The position numbers were made by a program, and so were the translations under genes. A model generated the notes under the pieces. It was not told where the DNA came from. It did not search any database and saw only the letters and a program-made list of their open reading frames with translations. Shown in pieces: positions 22,646 through 36,719 of a stretch of 64,000 nucleotides of DNA. This DNA comes from Heliocidaris erythrogramma (taxonomy: Eukaryota > Echinodermata > Echinoidea > Camarodonta > Echinometridae), in assembly GCA_025617745.1 (NCBI GenBank), contig CM046859.1:24986006-25050005 (forward strand). The letters run 5' to 3'. Position 1 is the stretch's first letter. Every line of letters starts with the position of its first letter.

Positions 22646-25600
22646 CTATTGTGCAAGTACAGGAGGAAGCCTTGCACCAGAGGGCGGTCTCTGCGTCACA
22701 TACTGCTCGGCATCCGTGAGTGCCGTCCTCAGCTTACGGATCTCCTCTCGCTGCATCTCAATGATCTTGACGTTCTCGTCATTGCGACCCTCCCTTGAGG
22801 CCAGGCCGGAGGTGACTGATCCGTTGGGGATAGAGGTCAGATCAACTTGGGCAGGAGTCTTGTTCTTCTTGTTGATACCGAGGGCGGCCTCCAAATCGTG
22901 GACCTGGGTACGAGCAATCTTGAGCTCTCTTCTGAGATCATTGATCTCCTTGATTAGTGAAACGTTTTCCTGTTAGAAATATGAAAATAAGTGTTAATAA
23001 TTTCTACAATCCTTCTCTGATTATAGCAAAATTCATTTTAAACTGAACCTGTGAAATCATTTACAGTCATAAACTGCATCACAAAATTCACTACTAAACA
23101 GACTAAAATTTGTGACTGCATCCTTTAATACTATGCAACAGAGCACCATTACTCATATATAAATACTGATGTTGTAAATAACTTCTTTCAATCCTTAATG
23201 TATTCAATATCTTAAAAGTATTAGTTTTTTGACTGAGCAACATTTTTACTGAGTAACATTATACTTTCAAGAACAATATACTGAAAGATTGTCTCAGTAA
23301 TGTCAAAACAACCCATCCATTCAATCATGCCAAAAGGATGACAGTACTGTGCCTAGTCAAATCTTAACCTTTATCACCATTTAACCCGTTGACTACTGAA
23401 TTCACTTATTCCCATAGGCTTAATACAGGGTCCACCCGGTTCCCGCCGGCAATGGGTTAAGTAAAGCTATCACAATTCATTTCATTTCATTTCATTTCAT
23501 TTATTTTCCATTTTCAACATATTCAATTCAATGCAACAAGTATTATCATTCAGTTATTATTTCTGATATCAAGGAGCAGGTTGGGAGGGTAACATACCTG
23601 CATGATCCTAACATTGTCTGCTCTGTGAATCTCTGTATCCTTGGTTAGTTTCTTGCGTAGGGAGGCTACACTCTGCTCAAGATGCTTCCTCTGTCTGCTG
23701 TACTCCCTCTGAATGTCTGCATCAACGCTGGCTGATTCCATCTGGAAAAAAAGAAAGAAGATTTTTGAATACAACACCTGAAAAAAATAAAATTCTAAAT
23801 ACAACATTTAAAAATAATTAGAAATGTGTCAAGGCATCATCGAGTAATGGCCTACAGGTAGGGTCACTGGTATGTTGAGAGATTACAGGTTCAACTTCTC
23901 TTGATTTCATTTCTTATGAGATCATGTAATGAGATATTTATATATATATGTAAGGGCAACCTCTACCATATAATTATGAAACTAATAGTAAACTTAAATA
24001 ACTAATAAAACCTTTGAAAACTGATGTATGATTGCAACAAGGATAACAATTTTTGTTCTTCTTGTAACATAAAACAGTCGAGCAGCACACATCATACAAT
24101 TTTATATCCATGAAAAATTTTCTGCCCCTGTTCAACAATGCAATTCACGACACCTCTCTGTCAGTTTAGTGGAACCAGAAAGTGCAACACAACCACGGAG
24201 TATTTCTCTACTCACTGTATCATCTTGTACATGTTTCTGGTAGAGTGCCTTGATACTCTCCTTCAGCTTCTTAGGCTCCTGGACGAAGCCGACGCAGTTG
24301 TGAAGATCTGTCTTGAATCGCCTACTGATGGCATCCATGTCTCGCACCTACAGAAGGTAGGATGGATTCATTTGTTAAAATTCCACATGAAACAATTTGT
24401 GCTTATACCATTGGATATCTACAAAATAATGGCTTTGACCAAGTATTAAATAAATTAGTACCTGGCATGAAGTAATTCCTTAAATTGTTTGCGTCCAGCT
24501 ATGTAAGTTTAGTAAAAAGCCAGGGTAACAGTAACACTTTTATCCCTTTGTAAAAGTACTACTGAATCACATCATTATTATCATGGCAATCAATAATTGA
24601 TGATAGTAATACAATTATTATGATATGATTGTAATGTAATTAGTATTATGAACATTATTATCATCATATCATCGTCACCACAATCAAAATCAGAATCAGA
24701 TGATCTTTGAAAGTAGAGGTTTGCACAGTGGTACTGATAACATGGAGAAGGTTTACGGTTCACCTTGTGGTTAGTCCTGAAAATGAATATTGAGTAAGAA
24801 GAAGAAAGTGGAGAAAAGGAAGAAAAGGAAAGGCGAGATAGAAATTCAGAGAGTGTAAAAGTAATCTTTCTTGAAAGTGTGAAGTCATGAAAAGGACTGT
24901 GAACCAAATGAGAAGGCTGAATCAGAATCACTGTCATCATACTCATCATCATCATACTCATCATCATCATCATAACCATCATCATCATAACCAGCATCAT
25001 CATCATCATCATATTATCATCATCATCATCATCATCATCACCATCATCAACCTCATACCTTCTGTCTCTCCATAAGCATCTCCTTCTCAGTGGCCTTGAG
25101 CTTCTGCCTGAGCTCTGTGATGTTGAGCTCCAGCTGGGTGTTCTGCTTGTGGAAGCGCTCCAGCTCGCTCTCCATTTCCTGGATCTGCTCCTTCATATCC
25201 TTGATGTCGTTCTCCCTCGGCTCGATCTGCTTTTTCAGCTCCTTGATCTTGTAGTCCAGCACAAACTTGAACTTCTCCAGCTCCTGGTTCTTCTTCTTCA
25301 GGTCGTATATGCGCTTCTCCTGTAGAGGGTAGGTGAATGGATAGGAGGGAAAGAGAATAAGGGGTTTAGAAAGTGATCTTTACTTCTGTCATGAACCAAG
25401 TAATTTGAGTATTGCTAAGTATCTAGGTCATGGTAAAACAGATCCAGTACATGTATTGTAGCTCTAAATGCATAGTAATGGATATCTTCAGGCAAGGAGT
25501 ACTTGTGAAGTATATTTCACAAATGATTTTAATATTTATTGAGTCCTATCAAATATTTTCCTATCTAACTGGGTGGAATTTTCAACTGTAAGTCTCCTGA

Positions 25601-28600
25601 CAGCAAAGATGGACTAATCATGACAGCAAAATGTAACCAAATAGTGCAGAATTGACTGCAGAAATTTCTGACCACTCACAGATTTTACAGATTATCACCA
25701 AACAGTACTTGTATGACTTTTTGCCCTCTTTCTAAATGAACTTGATAACACTGCCTCACAAGTATAAATACCGTTTTGATATGAAAACCTACAGACAGAA
25801 TCAGCACGATCTATGCCTCAAAGTCTTTAAGCAGCACATATGACCTACCTTATCCTGGATGGTCTCATCTCTCTCTTGGATCTCCTTCTTGAGTCCATAG
25901 ATGTCCTTCTCTAGAGACTTGATAACACCCTGTAACTTGGTCTGCTCATTCTGGAGTTTCTTGATCTCATCCTTGTGATCCTCTATCTCCTTCTGCTGAC
26001 TTGTGAACTATGGGATAAACAAATGTCATATCAAAGGTCAGGGCAAGGATCACATAAAAAGTGATATAAAGAGTAAAATAAAGAGTCGTATAGTCAAAAT
26101 AAAGAGTCACATAAATCATTAGGCACCTAGAGTCAAATAAAGAGTCACATAAATCATTAGTCAAATAAAGAGTCACATAAATCATTAGTCAAATAAAGCA
26201 TTAGTCAAATAAATCATTAGTCACATACAGAGTCAAATAAAGAGTCACATAAATCATTAGTGAAATGAAATTAAGAGTTGACTAAAGAGTAACATACAGA
26301 GCTTCACACATTGTCAATATTTTGAACTATAATTTTTTTTTTTCATGAAATAGCCATATTTGTCGATAATTTGTGTAGTCTATAGCTGATAACTGGTAGA
26401 CTACTCAAGTACATGAATTATCTCACACAATCTTATAACCTATCTATTGTTCATTCCTTCCTACCATTTTCCAAATGAATCTGATAGTTACCTTTTTCCT
26501 CATGATGCCAGTCTCTCCTTTGAGTCTCATATTAGCCTCCTTCTCATCTCTCAGACGTCTCTCATACTTGTTCTTGATGTCTAGGATCTCCCTGTCAGCA
26601 TCCTCTTCAATCTGTTTCTTGGTCTCCTCGTACTCACGCTGCTGCTGACGGGACTCCTCAGTAGCCTGAATAAATGAAATATTTCAAATTAATTAAATGA
26701 AATATTTCAAATTAAATAAATGAAATATTTCAAATTAAATAAATGAAATATTTCAAATTAATGGGGCATCACATATTTTTCCTTAATGTATTCATAACTT
26801 AGAAACACAATACCATTATAAGATAGGAACACTAATAAAATTAAAAACTAATTTCAAACATACAAAGTCCAAGACAAAATGTGTAGCAAACAATACCTTA
26901 TTGACAGAAAGTCATGTATTTGTAATGATTGAATTGACTTTGAATATATTAAATTCAAAATTAAAATGTACCATAAAATTACAAGCATATTCCAAGAGAG
27001 GACAAAACAAAATAGTAATTTTATTACTACAGTATTCTATTATTATACAAAATTCAAGACATTAACTAAGGGATATACATACAGTTCTGCATTAATATTA
27101 CATCATAAATCTGGGATTATTGAACTGAATTTGAAATGAAATGAATTAGATCGGACTAGAAAAGAGGGATATCAAAATCACAAACATCTTCCACGAGAGT
27201 GAGGCTAAACAAAAACCTGGAATTCATTATCAAATGGATCCATTTCTTTCTCCACCTACCTGATCCAGGAGTGTAGTCTTCTCCTGGAGCTTGGTCTCAT
27301 AGTACTCAGTGAGCTCCTCCAGGGCTTGCTCCTTGGATTCTTCCATCTCAGCCAGCTGTCTCTCATAATCCTCCTGCATCTTCTGACTCTTAGACTGTAG
27401 TTCCTGGTACTTCTCATACTCTATCATCAACTTCTGATTGTTGGCAGATTCTACACATCAAAAGAAGAACAATATGAATATTGTCACAATAATATCAAAT
27501 GAATCTTGAAAAGAATGGTGTTAATAACATTTAGATTGGTATGTAATGAGAAGCTAAATTCAATTTATCTGTAAGTGAACACAAGGCTATTGCTAACTAA
27601 AATATGAAAGGATGGAAATCAAAACAACATCATTTTGAGTGGGTATAAAAATCTTTATACATTGTAACAGAAGGATTTGGTCGAGCTCCCAAAACTTCTT
27701 TTTGAAAGGGGAATTTTCAAACAAGAGACAAAATGGGTGAGAATCAAGGAATCTTAGTTCATATTTTACAGACACTGTCCACTGATGAGAGAAAGCTGAA
27801 AGGTAACCTGCTTTTTATGAACATTTTAATGAAACCATTCATTTCTCTTGAACATTTGCCCTCACTTTTAATTCCAAGTTCATTAACTTTAGAATTACAC
27901 AGGTTAAATCAATTTCTCCTTCTACAAGAATGACAACATCAGGACCTAAATGCTGGATAAGATCCAAAGCGGAGTACTTACCAAGATCCTGAAGCTCCTT
28001 GGCATGTTTCTCCATGGTCTCCGCAAGCTCCTCATCATGCTTGGCCTCCTCCTTGTCCTTCTCCGTCTTGAGGACCTGGTTCTTGGTCTTGAGGGACTCC
28101 ATCTCCTGGATAAACTTCTCTGTCAGCTCCTTGATCTTCTCATTGTAGTTCATGTCTTTCAGTCTCAGCTGGTACTCATTCTCCATCTTGAGCTCCTCCA
28201 CACGCTGCTTCAGCTCACCCATCTCTTGGTTCTGAGAGAAGTAAAAGAAAATGATAACTTGCAATCTTCAAATGACACAGGCAGTCAAAACAATAAAGAT
28301 CGCTTTGGATAAGAGGTTGATCAATCGATCAAAGAGAACATTAAAGAGAGAAAAGCCAGAACATATGGGGGTATGACAGAAGATAAGTATAAATGTAGAA
28401 TTAAAGAGGTGAATACATGTGAGAACAAGATAGCAAAAAGGAGTGAGAAACATTGAAATAAGAGGGAAGAAGGGAAGCAGAGAGAAAGAATTTAATAGGA
28501 ATAATGAATGAAGAATTGCATACGATAAAATAAGAAATAAAAGCAAAATCCAAAATATAAGAAATAAGATGGAGAAAGAGAGGGAAAGAGAGAGAGAGAG

Positions 28601-31600
28601 AGAGATACAGAATGAGTGTGATATGAGAATTACAGAGACAAAAAAATGGGCAATACAAAAAGTAAAGAAGTTCCCTTACCTTATCCTCCAGGTCTGTCTT
28701 GGTGATGAGGATCTCCTCTGCGTAGCCAACCTCCTTGTCTGTTCTCTTAAGACCACGCCCTTCCTTATCACTGATCTTCCAGATCATAAGGACCGCATCC
28801 TCTGAGATGGTGATGAGGTACTGGTCATCATACGTGATCCTCATCTAATACCAAAAGAATGGAAAATACAATTTATGAATGGAATGCAAGAATGTAAGAA
28901 TGTAAACCATGTCAACCTTTTCATTCATGGACTTCTTACAAACAACTTTTGAGGATCATATTGTTTGATAAGTACTACTGGGTTAAATCATTTAAGCATG
29001 TCATAAAAATGGACAAATAGAACCAGAAATGTATTAATAGAGTTTCAAGATTTAATGCCTAGTAGTTCAAAATTATAAGATTTTAATAACATCCTTCCAA
29101 AATGTGAAAATTTGACATAGAAATGAAATCTATATTATAATCATTAACATTAATTATTATAATTACACACAATGCTTATACATGCATCTGCAAGATGGTT
29201 TCAATGTATCTGCCCTAATGCTTCTCACCGCTTAATGTGCATGACAAACAAAAATTAAAAATTCAGCCCTATTGTTATTCTTTTCTGTGCAAAAAGCAGG
29301 CAGGGGAGTGTCCCAATGACTCGAAAATGAAAGATGATATGAATATTTTATAAGCAATTACACTTCTGCTTCATCTGGTCTTACCTTTGTGATGGCGCCC
29401 CCATGTCCCATATGCTCCTGCCATTCTCCTGGTAGCGTGAGAGGAAACTTCATAGAGCGCAGGGTTCCATTACCGGTACCAGCGAACAGCATCCGTCCAC
29501 TATGTGACATGACAACCTGTGATAGTGTGGTCTCATTGGAGTCTACTTCACGGAGAATCTGTGATAATCAACAAAAGATAAAAGGATGATTTACTACTTA
29601 AAAAATCACATTTCTTGCAAGGAAAACACAGTCACAGAAACTTTCAATACCAATCTTCAGAAGAATTTAGAAGCATAGTGTTGATAACCCCTCGACAACT
29701 ATATCTAAAACTTGTGCTGAGTCCGATTATCAGGTCAAACTTGGGACAACATGTATAAAGTAAACGGCCCTCAAACAGTCTATGGATGTGATACATGGTC
29801 TAAACTAATATTTCATATTTGAAAGTGATATTTCATTTTATTTCTGCAGTATAGCCAATATATAATATATCAAATAGCATTTTTGCAAATGTAAAAAAAA
29901 ATCAAAAACATGCTTTGAAATAACCAGGGCAAATACATTACAAAAGAAAAAGGAAAACAAAAGTCTCTTTAACTGCCATGAAAAAAAGAGAGAGAAATCT
30001 CTTAACTATTACAAGGAGACAAAAGCATACATGAACAATGATCCTTTTCTGAAGGATGGTATCAATCTTCTAGAGTAAAAAGAGAACTTACCTGTGAATC
30101 TGATATTTCCTTGAGGGTCCTGTCGGAGCCCACAGCGAAGGTGACCTTACCGTCAGGGTTAGAGGTCACACAGGTATAGCTGCAGGACTTGAGGACACTC
30201 TCACCCTCTCGTTTACCAGAGAAGGCATTCCATTCATATACAGCACCATCCATACCGCAAGAGATAATCTTGCTGTCATCAGAGCTCCATATAACTGACC
30301 GCACCTAGACAGATCATGAGATTAAAGTTTACTTCATTTGTTCTTTATTTACTTCATTGTATTAGCACAATTAAAATAACCAAAAATATGAACATGCACT
30401 TGTGTAAAAATTTATAATTAATATCAAATACAAACAGGCACATTAAAAATGTCTGGATGTATAAAATCAAAAACAAAAGTTTGGAGAGTAAGTTCTATAC
30501 AATCATTATAAGAAATTTTCAATAGGAAAGAATTATTTGGTAGTACTATTGAAAGAGTTTTCAACCAGCATGCTCTCAAAATTGACATATCCAAGATATG
30601 TTAATTTGCTACAGGTAATATTTACTTTTTGAAAGAGATAATGAAATGCTTTATCCTTACCTTTCCATTATGACCTTTGAGATTGGAAACATTCTCAAAT
30701 GTTGTTGAGGAGTAGATCTGAATAACATTGCCATGTACAGCAGCAAAGAGATGTCCACCATTGCTGAAGGAGCACTATAGATTTGAGGTAAGGGAAAAAA
30801 GAATGTCTGATCAAAAAGAATTGGTATAATCAACCATAAAGATACATGGTGACAATTTTACAATTTACAAATTTTATACTTTGGAAGCAGAAATGAAACC
30901 ATTACCCCTTTTTGCACAATTTCATGTTTGCTTGAAATTACATAGGCAGTGGAACTGTTGAAATGTTTTAGAATCAAGAGTAACTTTTATATTTGTGCAC
31001 AAAATCAGTATAGTCTACATGTAACTTGAATATCCTGTTTATGTCTGAACAGTAAAAATAAATGGATCTAAATAAAAATTGCTGGAATAATTAAAACCAA
31101 AGATAAAAATGTTTAAATGCTTGCTTAACCTTGTAATATATTTTCTTTGCCTATCAGTATATCACATATCTCTCAGGGCAAGTTTCTGTCAAGCACCCTG
31201 TATACCGATACATGTAAAAGACATATGAACCTACCTCTCTGCATCCTCGGATGGGGAACTCCTTAAACTTCTTGATATCATCGATGAGGAGGTTCATGAG
31301 ACGGAGCTTGTCACTGAAACCCACCAGGATGTAGAGACCAGAGGGATGAAGAGCAATGCTGTATGCCTCCTCCTGAAACTCCTTGTACAACTCCAGAGAA
31401 CTGAGAATAAGGAACATTCAAATCACAGTAAATGCCTGCCTCTATAAAGAAATTACAAGAAGGAAGACTCCGACATTTTATAATATCAAGCTAGGCCTCA
31501 CTTATCTGCAATCATCATAGAGACAAAATTCAGTATCTAGGCTATATTTTGACAATTAAAAGCTTTACTTACTTTTATGAACACGATTTTGCAACATGTT

Positions 31601-34600
31601 GGATTGAACAATTTCATTGGCATCTCTGAATATGCCAAAAACAGGTATTACAACATAGAATAATTCTCAAATTCATGGGATAAATTTAGAGGAACATCCA
31701 TGCAATTCATGTACACTAAAATGTGTTTAATACCAAAGTAAAAGTTAAAGAATGTGTCAGGCCATCAGGCAAAGACTTCTATAAGACATAGCAATAAAAG
31801 GGGAGAGATGTTTTCTTCCTTAATTCTTCAAGATGACCTACCATGTTTCATAGTTCCAAACACGCACGGATCTGTCTGTAGAGCAAGTTGCTACTAGAGG
31901 TTTCCTGATGCATACATCTAGGCCAGTGATGACATCAAAATGGAACGGCTGAGATAACACTTCAAATGTTGCCTGGTCTCCCTGCACAAGAACAAGAATT
32001 GAATAGGAGATGCCATTAACAATCAATCAGAGAACATATGTTGCTCTAAATTTAGCAATGTGAATAAAAACGTGTGGAACCACAAAAAATTCATATAAAT
32101 TCTGAGTTTTTCCAGAAAACAACAAAAATAGTAATACTAATCGTCAATTAAACAATTTTTAAATCAAAATCTACTTCAGTGGCATGGATTTTGACTACAT
32201 AACACATTCGCAAAAAGAATTATTTAAAAAAAAAGAAGAAAATATGATCCTGTGTCAACTTGAAAGGCTATGGTAGTGGCTCACAAAAAGAGAAATATAT
32301 TTACCTTGCCAATTTCTGCACTGGACAATGTGATGGCATAGAGCTGATTTGTGAGTGTGCTAGCAACTAACGTTTCCTCAGATGGACTGATAGTAAGAGT
32401 TCTTATCTCATGGCTCTCTGCTCTGCTGTCATCTGCTCCTAGAGCATTGTTGACAATCTGGAAGGTAAGGATGATGCATTAGATTAAAGTGAAGGTTTTG
32501 GTGGAATATTCTCACTAAGCAATTAAAAAGTAATTACCGGTACAGCTTTGTGAGGTTCCATTTACCACAATGTGTCATAGAATATGCAAATTGATAGAAA
32601 AGAAATTGCAGGTAATAGTCTGAAATGAGAATTTGTACAGAGAATGAACAAAACAAAATCAAGAAAGAAAAGAATAATTTAGAAAAAAAAATGAAATATA
32701 AAATCAAAATCTGAGTAATATGTTGTATATCTAAAGTATAAAAGAAAGAAACCCTGCTCACGCAGTAGTAAAATATTACCTTGAAAATCAAAACCAAGAG
32801 AAAAATCATCAGCCTACACCTATTGATTATCAAATCTGCAAATAAAATTCAAATGTGACCCCATTAGAGATGCAAATGATTGTTATGTAATTACTCTGAT
32901 TTCTCTGGACTTCTTGTATGAGTCCTTGTCCTCAGTTTTCTCATAGACGACTACAACCCCATGGCCAGCAGAGCAGGCAAATCCTTTGGATGATGAGACG
33001 ATGGCAGTGATCTGGGGTGTGACAGCTCCTGTCCCCTCATTCTCAGCGATGGTGCCCATAGCAGATCTATGATATGAACGAATTGTGTTTTCAGTTCATC
33101 AGTGATCCCAGAACTCATTCTATTTTGGGTTAAACAATATCTTCTAGTTTTCTTTGGAATATGAAAGTCTTTTAACAGTAGCATTGAAATCTTGTTCCAA
33201 TTCATGACTACAAGACTAAAGTATAATATCATGGATGAATTATAGAGTCACAAAATAGGTTAAGTCAAACTTACAAATACTTGTTAAGAGTAATTTATTT
33301 AGAATAAAAGAATCCTCAATTTGTTGATATCATGAATGCCATTAGTCTTAATCAAGATAAAGTGAAATGAGACTTTGTTCATATCAAATTTTACTAAATA
33401 GATTTACCCCCCCCCCCACCTCTCGCCCCAAAAAGAAAAACCATAGTAATAAAGTATTATAGATATATTTTTATTTAGCTCATCAGCAAATGAATAATTC
33501 AATAAAAACACACATTAAACACCATGAGAAAACTTGGAAAGCTGAAGTGTCCTACTTTTTAAAATGATCATGCTCATCATGGAATTCGATATACAAGGGT
33601 TTCCTGAGATAAATGGTTACTTACTTATCAGCGTCTTGCTTGGAGCTGACTTGGACCACCATCTCATTCCTAAGTTCTCCAGCCTCAAAGAGCAGGAGCT
33701 TTCCCATGTCCGTGCCCACAATCACCCTCTCATCAGAGACCCATGCTTGCGAGAGGTAGTTCTGAGGCTCAAGCTTCTGGAAGGCAAACTGCTTGAGGTT
33801 ACCCTCGCTGTAGCGGTACAGCTTGAAGATGCCATTTCCAACAACGCAGATTTGGGTGTTGTCTTGGGGATTGAATGATACCTAGATAAGAAAAAAAAAT
33901 CAATTTAGTTTAGATACATCGCAATAGCAATGCCTTGCAAATATAAATGAATTACTATTGAAGAAGCTATCATAAGAGTCTGTCTACATTTTTTTTTAAA
34001 GACATGAAATTTGAGGAGTGGTAATTCAAAGCTTTACATTGAGATGTGAAGATCCTAGTTTAAATAGACATAACACTGGATTTGGAGTATTTGTTATTAT
34101 GAAAATTAATTATCCTAGTTAAATCCAATGAGCTACACTTATTCGGTCACAAATCTACTTTCATGACAAAACGGCTTAGAATTACATTTTCCCATTATAC
34201 AGAATTTTATAAGAGAGAAAAAAAATGTCTTTATTATATTAGAGACTGAGTAACAAACTCTAAATTATTCCATTAATCTTTAAAAAGTATATCAATTATA
34301 AAAGTATGTCTGCTTTACTTAAGTGTCAGCAATAAACCTTACACCAATGTAAATTCCATGTAATATGTAACTTCAATGATATCAATAATCTGTCTCATTT
34401 TTTGTCCAACTTATGAGCCACTAAAATGGATTCTAATTTTTTTACCTGGTAGACATCATTATTTGCAGGATTTGTAGTCTTTGTCACAGCCATCACTTTG
34501 GATTTTTCCCAGGTCCAATAGACCAAGGTCCAGTCTGGCCTGCCCCCCTGGGCAATCAAATACTTGGAGTCTGGAGAGAATGCCATGCTGATGACTTCGT

Positions 34601-34916
34601 TTGATTGGATGTCGGTCGAGCTCAGGGCTTTCCTTTTCCTCAACGAGTGGAGATCGTAGATGGTGATCATCGCTTTGTCTGCCCCTCTTTCTGCAACCGC
34701 AATGTACCTTCTGTTGGGGCTAACGCATGTGGCAGAGAATCCGGAGCTCTTGTCGGATCCAGGTATGAAGCGCTGTGTCTTCTGATCAATGTTGTAGAGG
34801 ATGATGTTGCTACCACAAGGGTAGACCACTGTCTGTTCGTCCACATAGCTGATGTTGCCGCAGACATCCCCCTTCAAGCCAAATACATGGCGGGGCTGGG
34901 AGAGTGCTATTGACAT
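22646..34916 (-). CDS. CFAP57: Cilia- and flagella-associated protein 57 (WDR65)
   Basis: Axonemal protein needed for assembly of a subset of inner dynein arms (known for FAP57 in Chlamydomonas and CFAP57 in mammals). Eighteen coding exons: 34446-34916, 33625-33881, 32895-33066, 32305-32457, 31842-31981, 31235-31400, 30661-30774, 30092-30304, 29385-29558, 28680-28844, 27982-28231, 27260-27450, 26492-26665, 25849-26007, 25059-25319, 24216-24347, 23598-23741, 22646-22969. All have GT-AG borders and compatible phases, giving 3,660 nt and 1,219 residues, against 1,250 in human. WD40 propellers fill about residues 1-660 (for example [30 protein letters not shown]). A long coiled coil follows (about 675-1130, rich in E/K/Q heptads such as [20 protein letters not shown]), then a short tail. 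The start [16 protein letters not shown] aligns with the family N-terminus. It looks fully intact. Exons 8 and 16 begin with GTG, which can mimic internal starts. Confidence 0.97.
23381..23460. mobile_element. 80-bp TTAA-bounded palindromic MITE in CFAP57 intron
   Basis: TTAACCCGTTG at the left and CAATGGGTTAA at the right, in the intron before the last coding exon. The TTAA ends suggest a target duplication. Confidence 0.55.
23480..23516 (-). repeat. (TTTCA)n tract, probable LINE or SINE 3' tail
   Basis: Pentamer tandem TTCAT repeats ending near TTTATTTTCC. Similar tails occur at 19376-19410 and, in the other orientation, at 57068-57096. Confidence 0.4.
24930..25050. repeat. (CAT)n microsatellite in CFAP57 intron
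   Basis: Interrupted CAT trinucleotide array ending 9 bases before the donor side of exon 15. It creates spurious open frames of poly-His or poly-Met on both strands. Confidence 0.95.
26060..26280. repeat. AGTCAAATAAAGAGTCACAT minisatellite
   Basis: Irregular tandem units of about 28 bp built from AGTCACATAAATCATT and AGTCAAATAAAG blocks, in the CFAP57 intron upstream of exon 14. Confidence 0.85.
26671..26760. repeat. 23-bp tandem array next to CFAP57 exon 13 acceptor
   Basis: Four units of a 23-bp repeat, each containing the palindrome TGAAATATTTCA. The array begins 6 bases from the exon boundary at 26665, so it replaces the usual polypyrimidine tract. Confidence 0.9.
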
Positions 34917-34953
34917 ATTTGTACTTTTTTTTCTGTATCTTTATGTTGTGTTT
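34917..34953 (-). promoter_or_regulatory. CFAP57 5' UTR segment behind a splice acceptor
   Basis: On the minus strand a pyrimidine-rich TTTTTTTCTTTCCAG ends at 34954, 37 bases upstream of the ATG. This looks like a 3' splice site, implying a non-coding first exon further right (beyond 35 kb). Confidence 0.5.
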
Positions 34954-35188
34954 CTGGAAAGAAAAAAATATTACATTCTTATTTCCTTTACATTACAAAT
35001 AATCAAATATTCATTCAATATTCTATCAAATCAAATTTTCAAAACAGCTTTAATTTAAGCCTGCATCTTTCAGGAAGATGTTTGTTACATGATTAACAAG
35101 AATATTGCTACATTATCAGACAAAGCCTTTCTTAAGCATTGTAGGGTACTTGTATATTTGACTATAAAAATATAAGAGTAAAGCGTAA

Positions 35189-35456
35189 GGCCAAAAAAAA
35201 AAAATTTGTTGTATTGGCGTAACGGGTCTCTGAAAAATAGGGTCGGTCGGTCGGGATTTTTTTTTTTTTTTTTTTTTTTTTTAACGACAGTATAATACAT
35301 AATACACGCAGCTAGTTCTGTCCGCAGCACTTCCGGGTTTTCGATCACGATCGCGATCGCAAAGGCAGCACGATACGCGATATCGATAGTCAAAAAAAAA
35401 AAAAAAAACCTAGGGTCGGGCGGGTTACGCCAATACAATAATTTTTTTTTTGGGCC
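35189..35456. mobile_element. PIF/Harbinger-like MITE with TAA target duplication
   Basis: Ends GGCC followed by an A-run and TTGTATTGGCGTAAC, with the complement at the right end (arms about 35 bp). TAA flanks at 35186-35188 and 35457-35459. The 268-bp element is non-coding. Three-base target duplications and GG-starting ends fit PIF/Harbinger. Confidence 0.7.
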
Positions 35457-35894
35457 TAATTATCACTAACTACCACAAAAATCACGGTAGAAAAACATGA
35501 TGAAACAATCATATACCTACCTACATGTACAGTGTATGGCATGGTTTATTTTCTACATTTATTCTGGTGTCAACTGATGAAATAATATTTTGCTAAGCCA
35601 GCAAATTACCAAGATATTAGATAATTAAATCAAAGAAATTAAAATATGTCCCCCCCCCCCCCCCTCCGGCACTCATGGAACCATCACTATATGGGGCTGT
35701 GTCAAATTTGGCTGCGGTTGTGACCTCTAACTTGAAGAGTTAAAAACACCAATATAATACCGGTAGACAAAGTTTTATAAAATACTTCCTTCTACATTTT
35801 AGGATGATAGAATATTGGATTTCATGCCAGATTCTATAAGGATCTTTATCAATATCATCTTGATCAAGTGAAATTTTCAGGCTGTTTCTGGCCA

Positions 35895-36718
35895 GTGATC
35901 TTGCTCCTCTCCAGCACACATATGTGCTAGAGATAACACACTAGCTATGGGAGGCAATTCTTTGTGGTTAGAAGGGAGCTGTACGAGCTCCTTAGCTTAT
36001 CAATCTGGTACTGGCCTACGGAGCTGTACACGGCTTGCTATACTATGGCCTGTATCGGATCTTGTCAACACAGAAATCCAATGCGTCATAATCACCCATT
36101 CCCACGCACGGTGAACCTTGCAAACCACCCTCGGTATTTGCTGTGTCTAGAACGTCTAGAACTAGACTAGTACTGACCCCTCGCCGACTCAGCTGCTCGA
36201 GAGAATTAGAGGTCATCGTTTGTCATGATAATGATAATTCTTACAGCAACATGCGGAAGTTAAGCTGAATCCTATCCCCGCTGCCGAATTTTGTAGATAA
36301 GTGTTCATATTATCAATAAAATATTAACTTTATAATTGCAATATGACCAGGACCACCACAGCAAATACCGAGGGTGGTTTGCACGGTTCACCGTGCGTGG
36401 GAATGGGTGATTATGACGCGTAGGATTTCTGTGTTGACAAGATCCGATACAGGCCATAGTATAGCAAGCCGTGTACAGCTCCGTAGGCCAGTACCAGATT
36501 GATAAGTCAAGGAGCTCGTACAGCTCCCTTCTAACCACAAAGAATTGCCTCCCATAGCTAGTGTGTTATCTCTAGCACATATGTGTGCTGGAGAGGAGCA
36601 AGATCACCCATTCCCACGCACGGTGAACCTTGCAAACCACCCTCGGTATTTGCTGTGGTGGTTCTGGTCATATTGCAATTATAAAGTTAATATTTTATTG
36701 ATAATATGAACACTTATC
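35895..36718. mobile_element. Compound foldback repeat
   Basis: Arm A (35895-36145) is the reverse complement of A' (36357-36607), 251 bp each with few differences. A second pair, B (36296-36411) and B' (36603-36718), overlaps A'. Each arm contains short frames that are open in both copies but match nothing I know. No clear target duplication was found. Confidence 0.85.
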
Positions 36719-36719
36719 G

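Noticed and set aside
24590-25075. Poly-Met and poly-His frames
   Set aside because: They are translations of the (CAT)n microsatellite in a CFAP57 intron.
30062-30304. Independent gene starting at 30304
   Set aside because: The apparent start is a GTG at the first base of CFAP57 exon 8; it is an internal exon.
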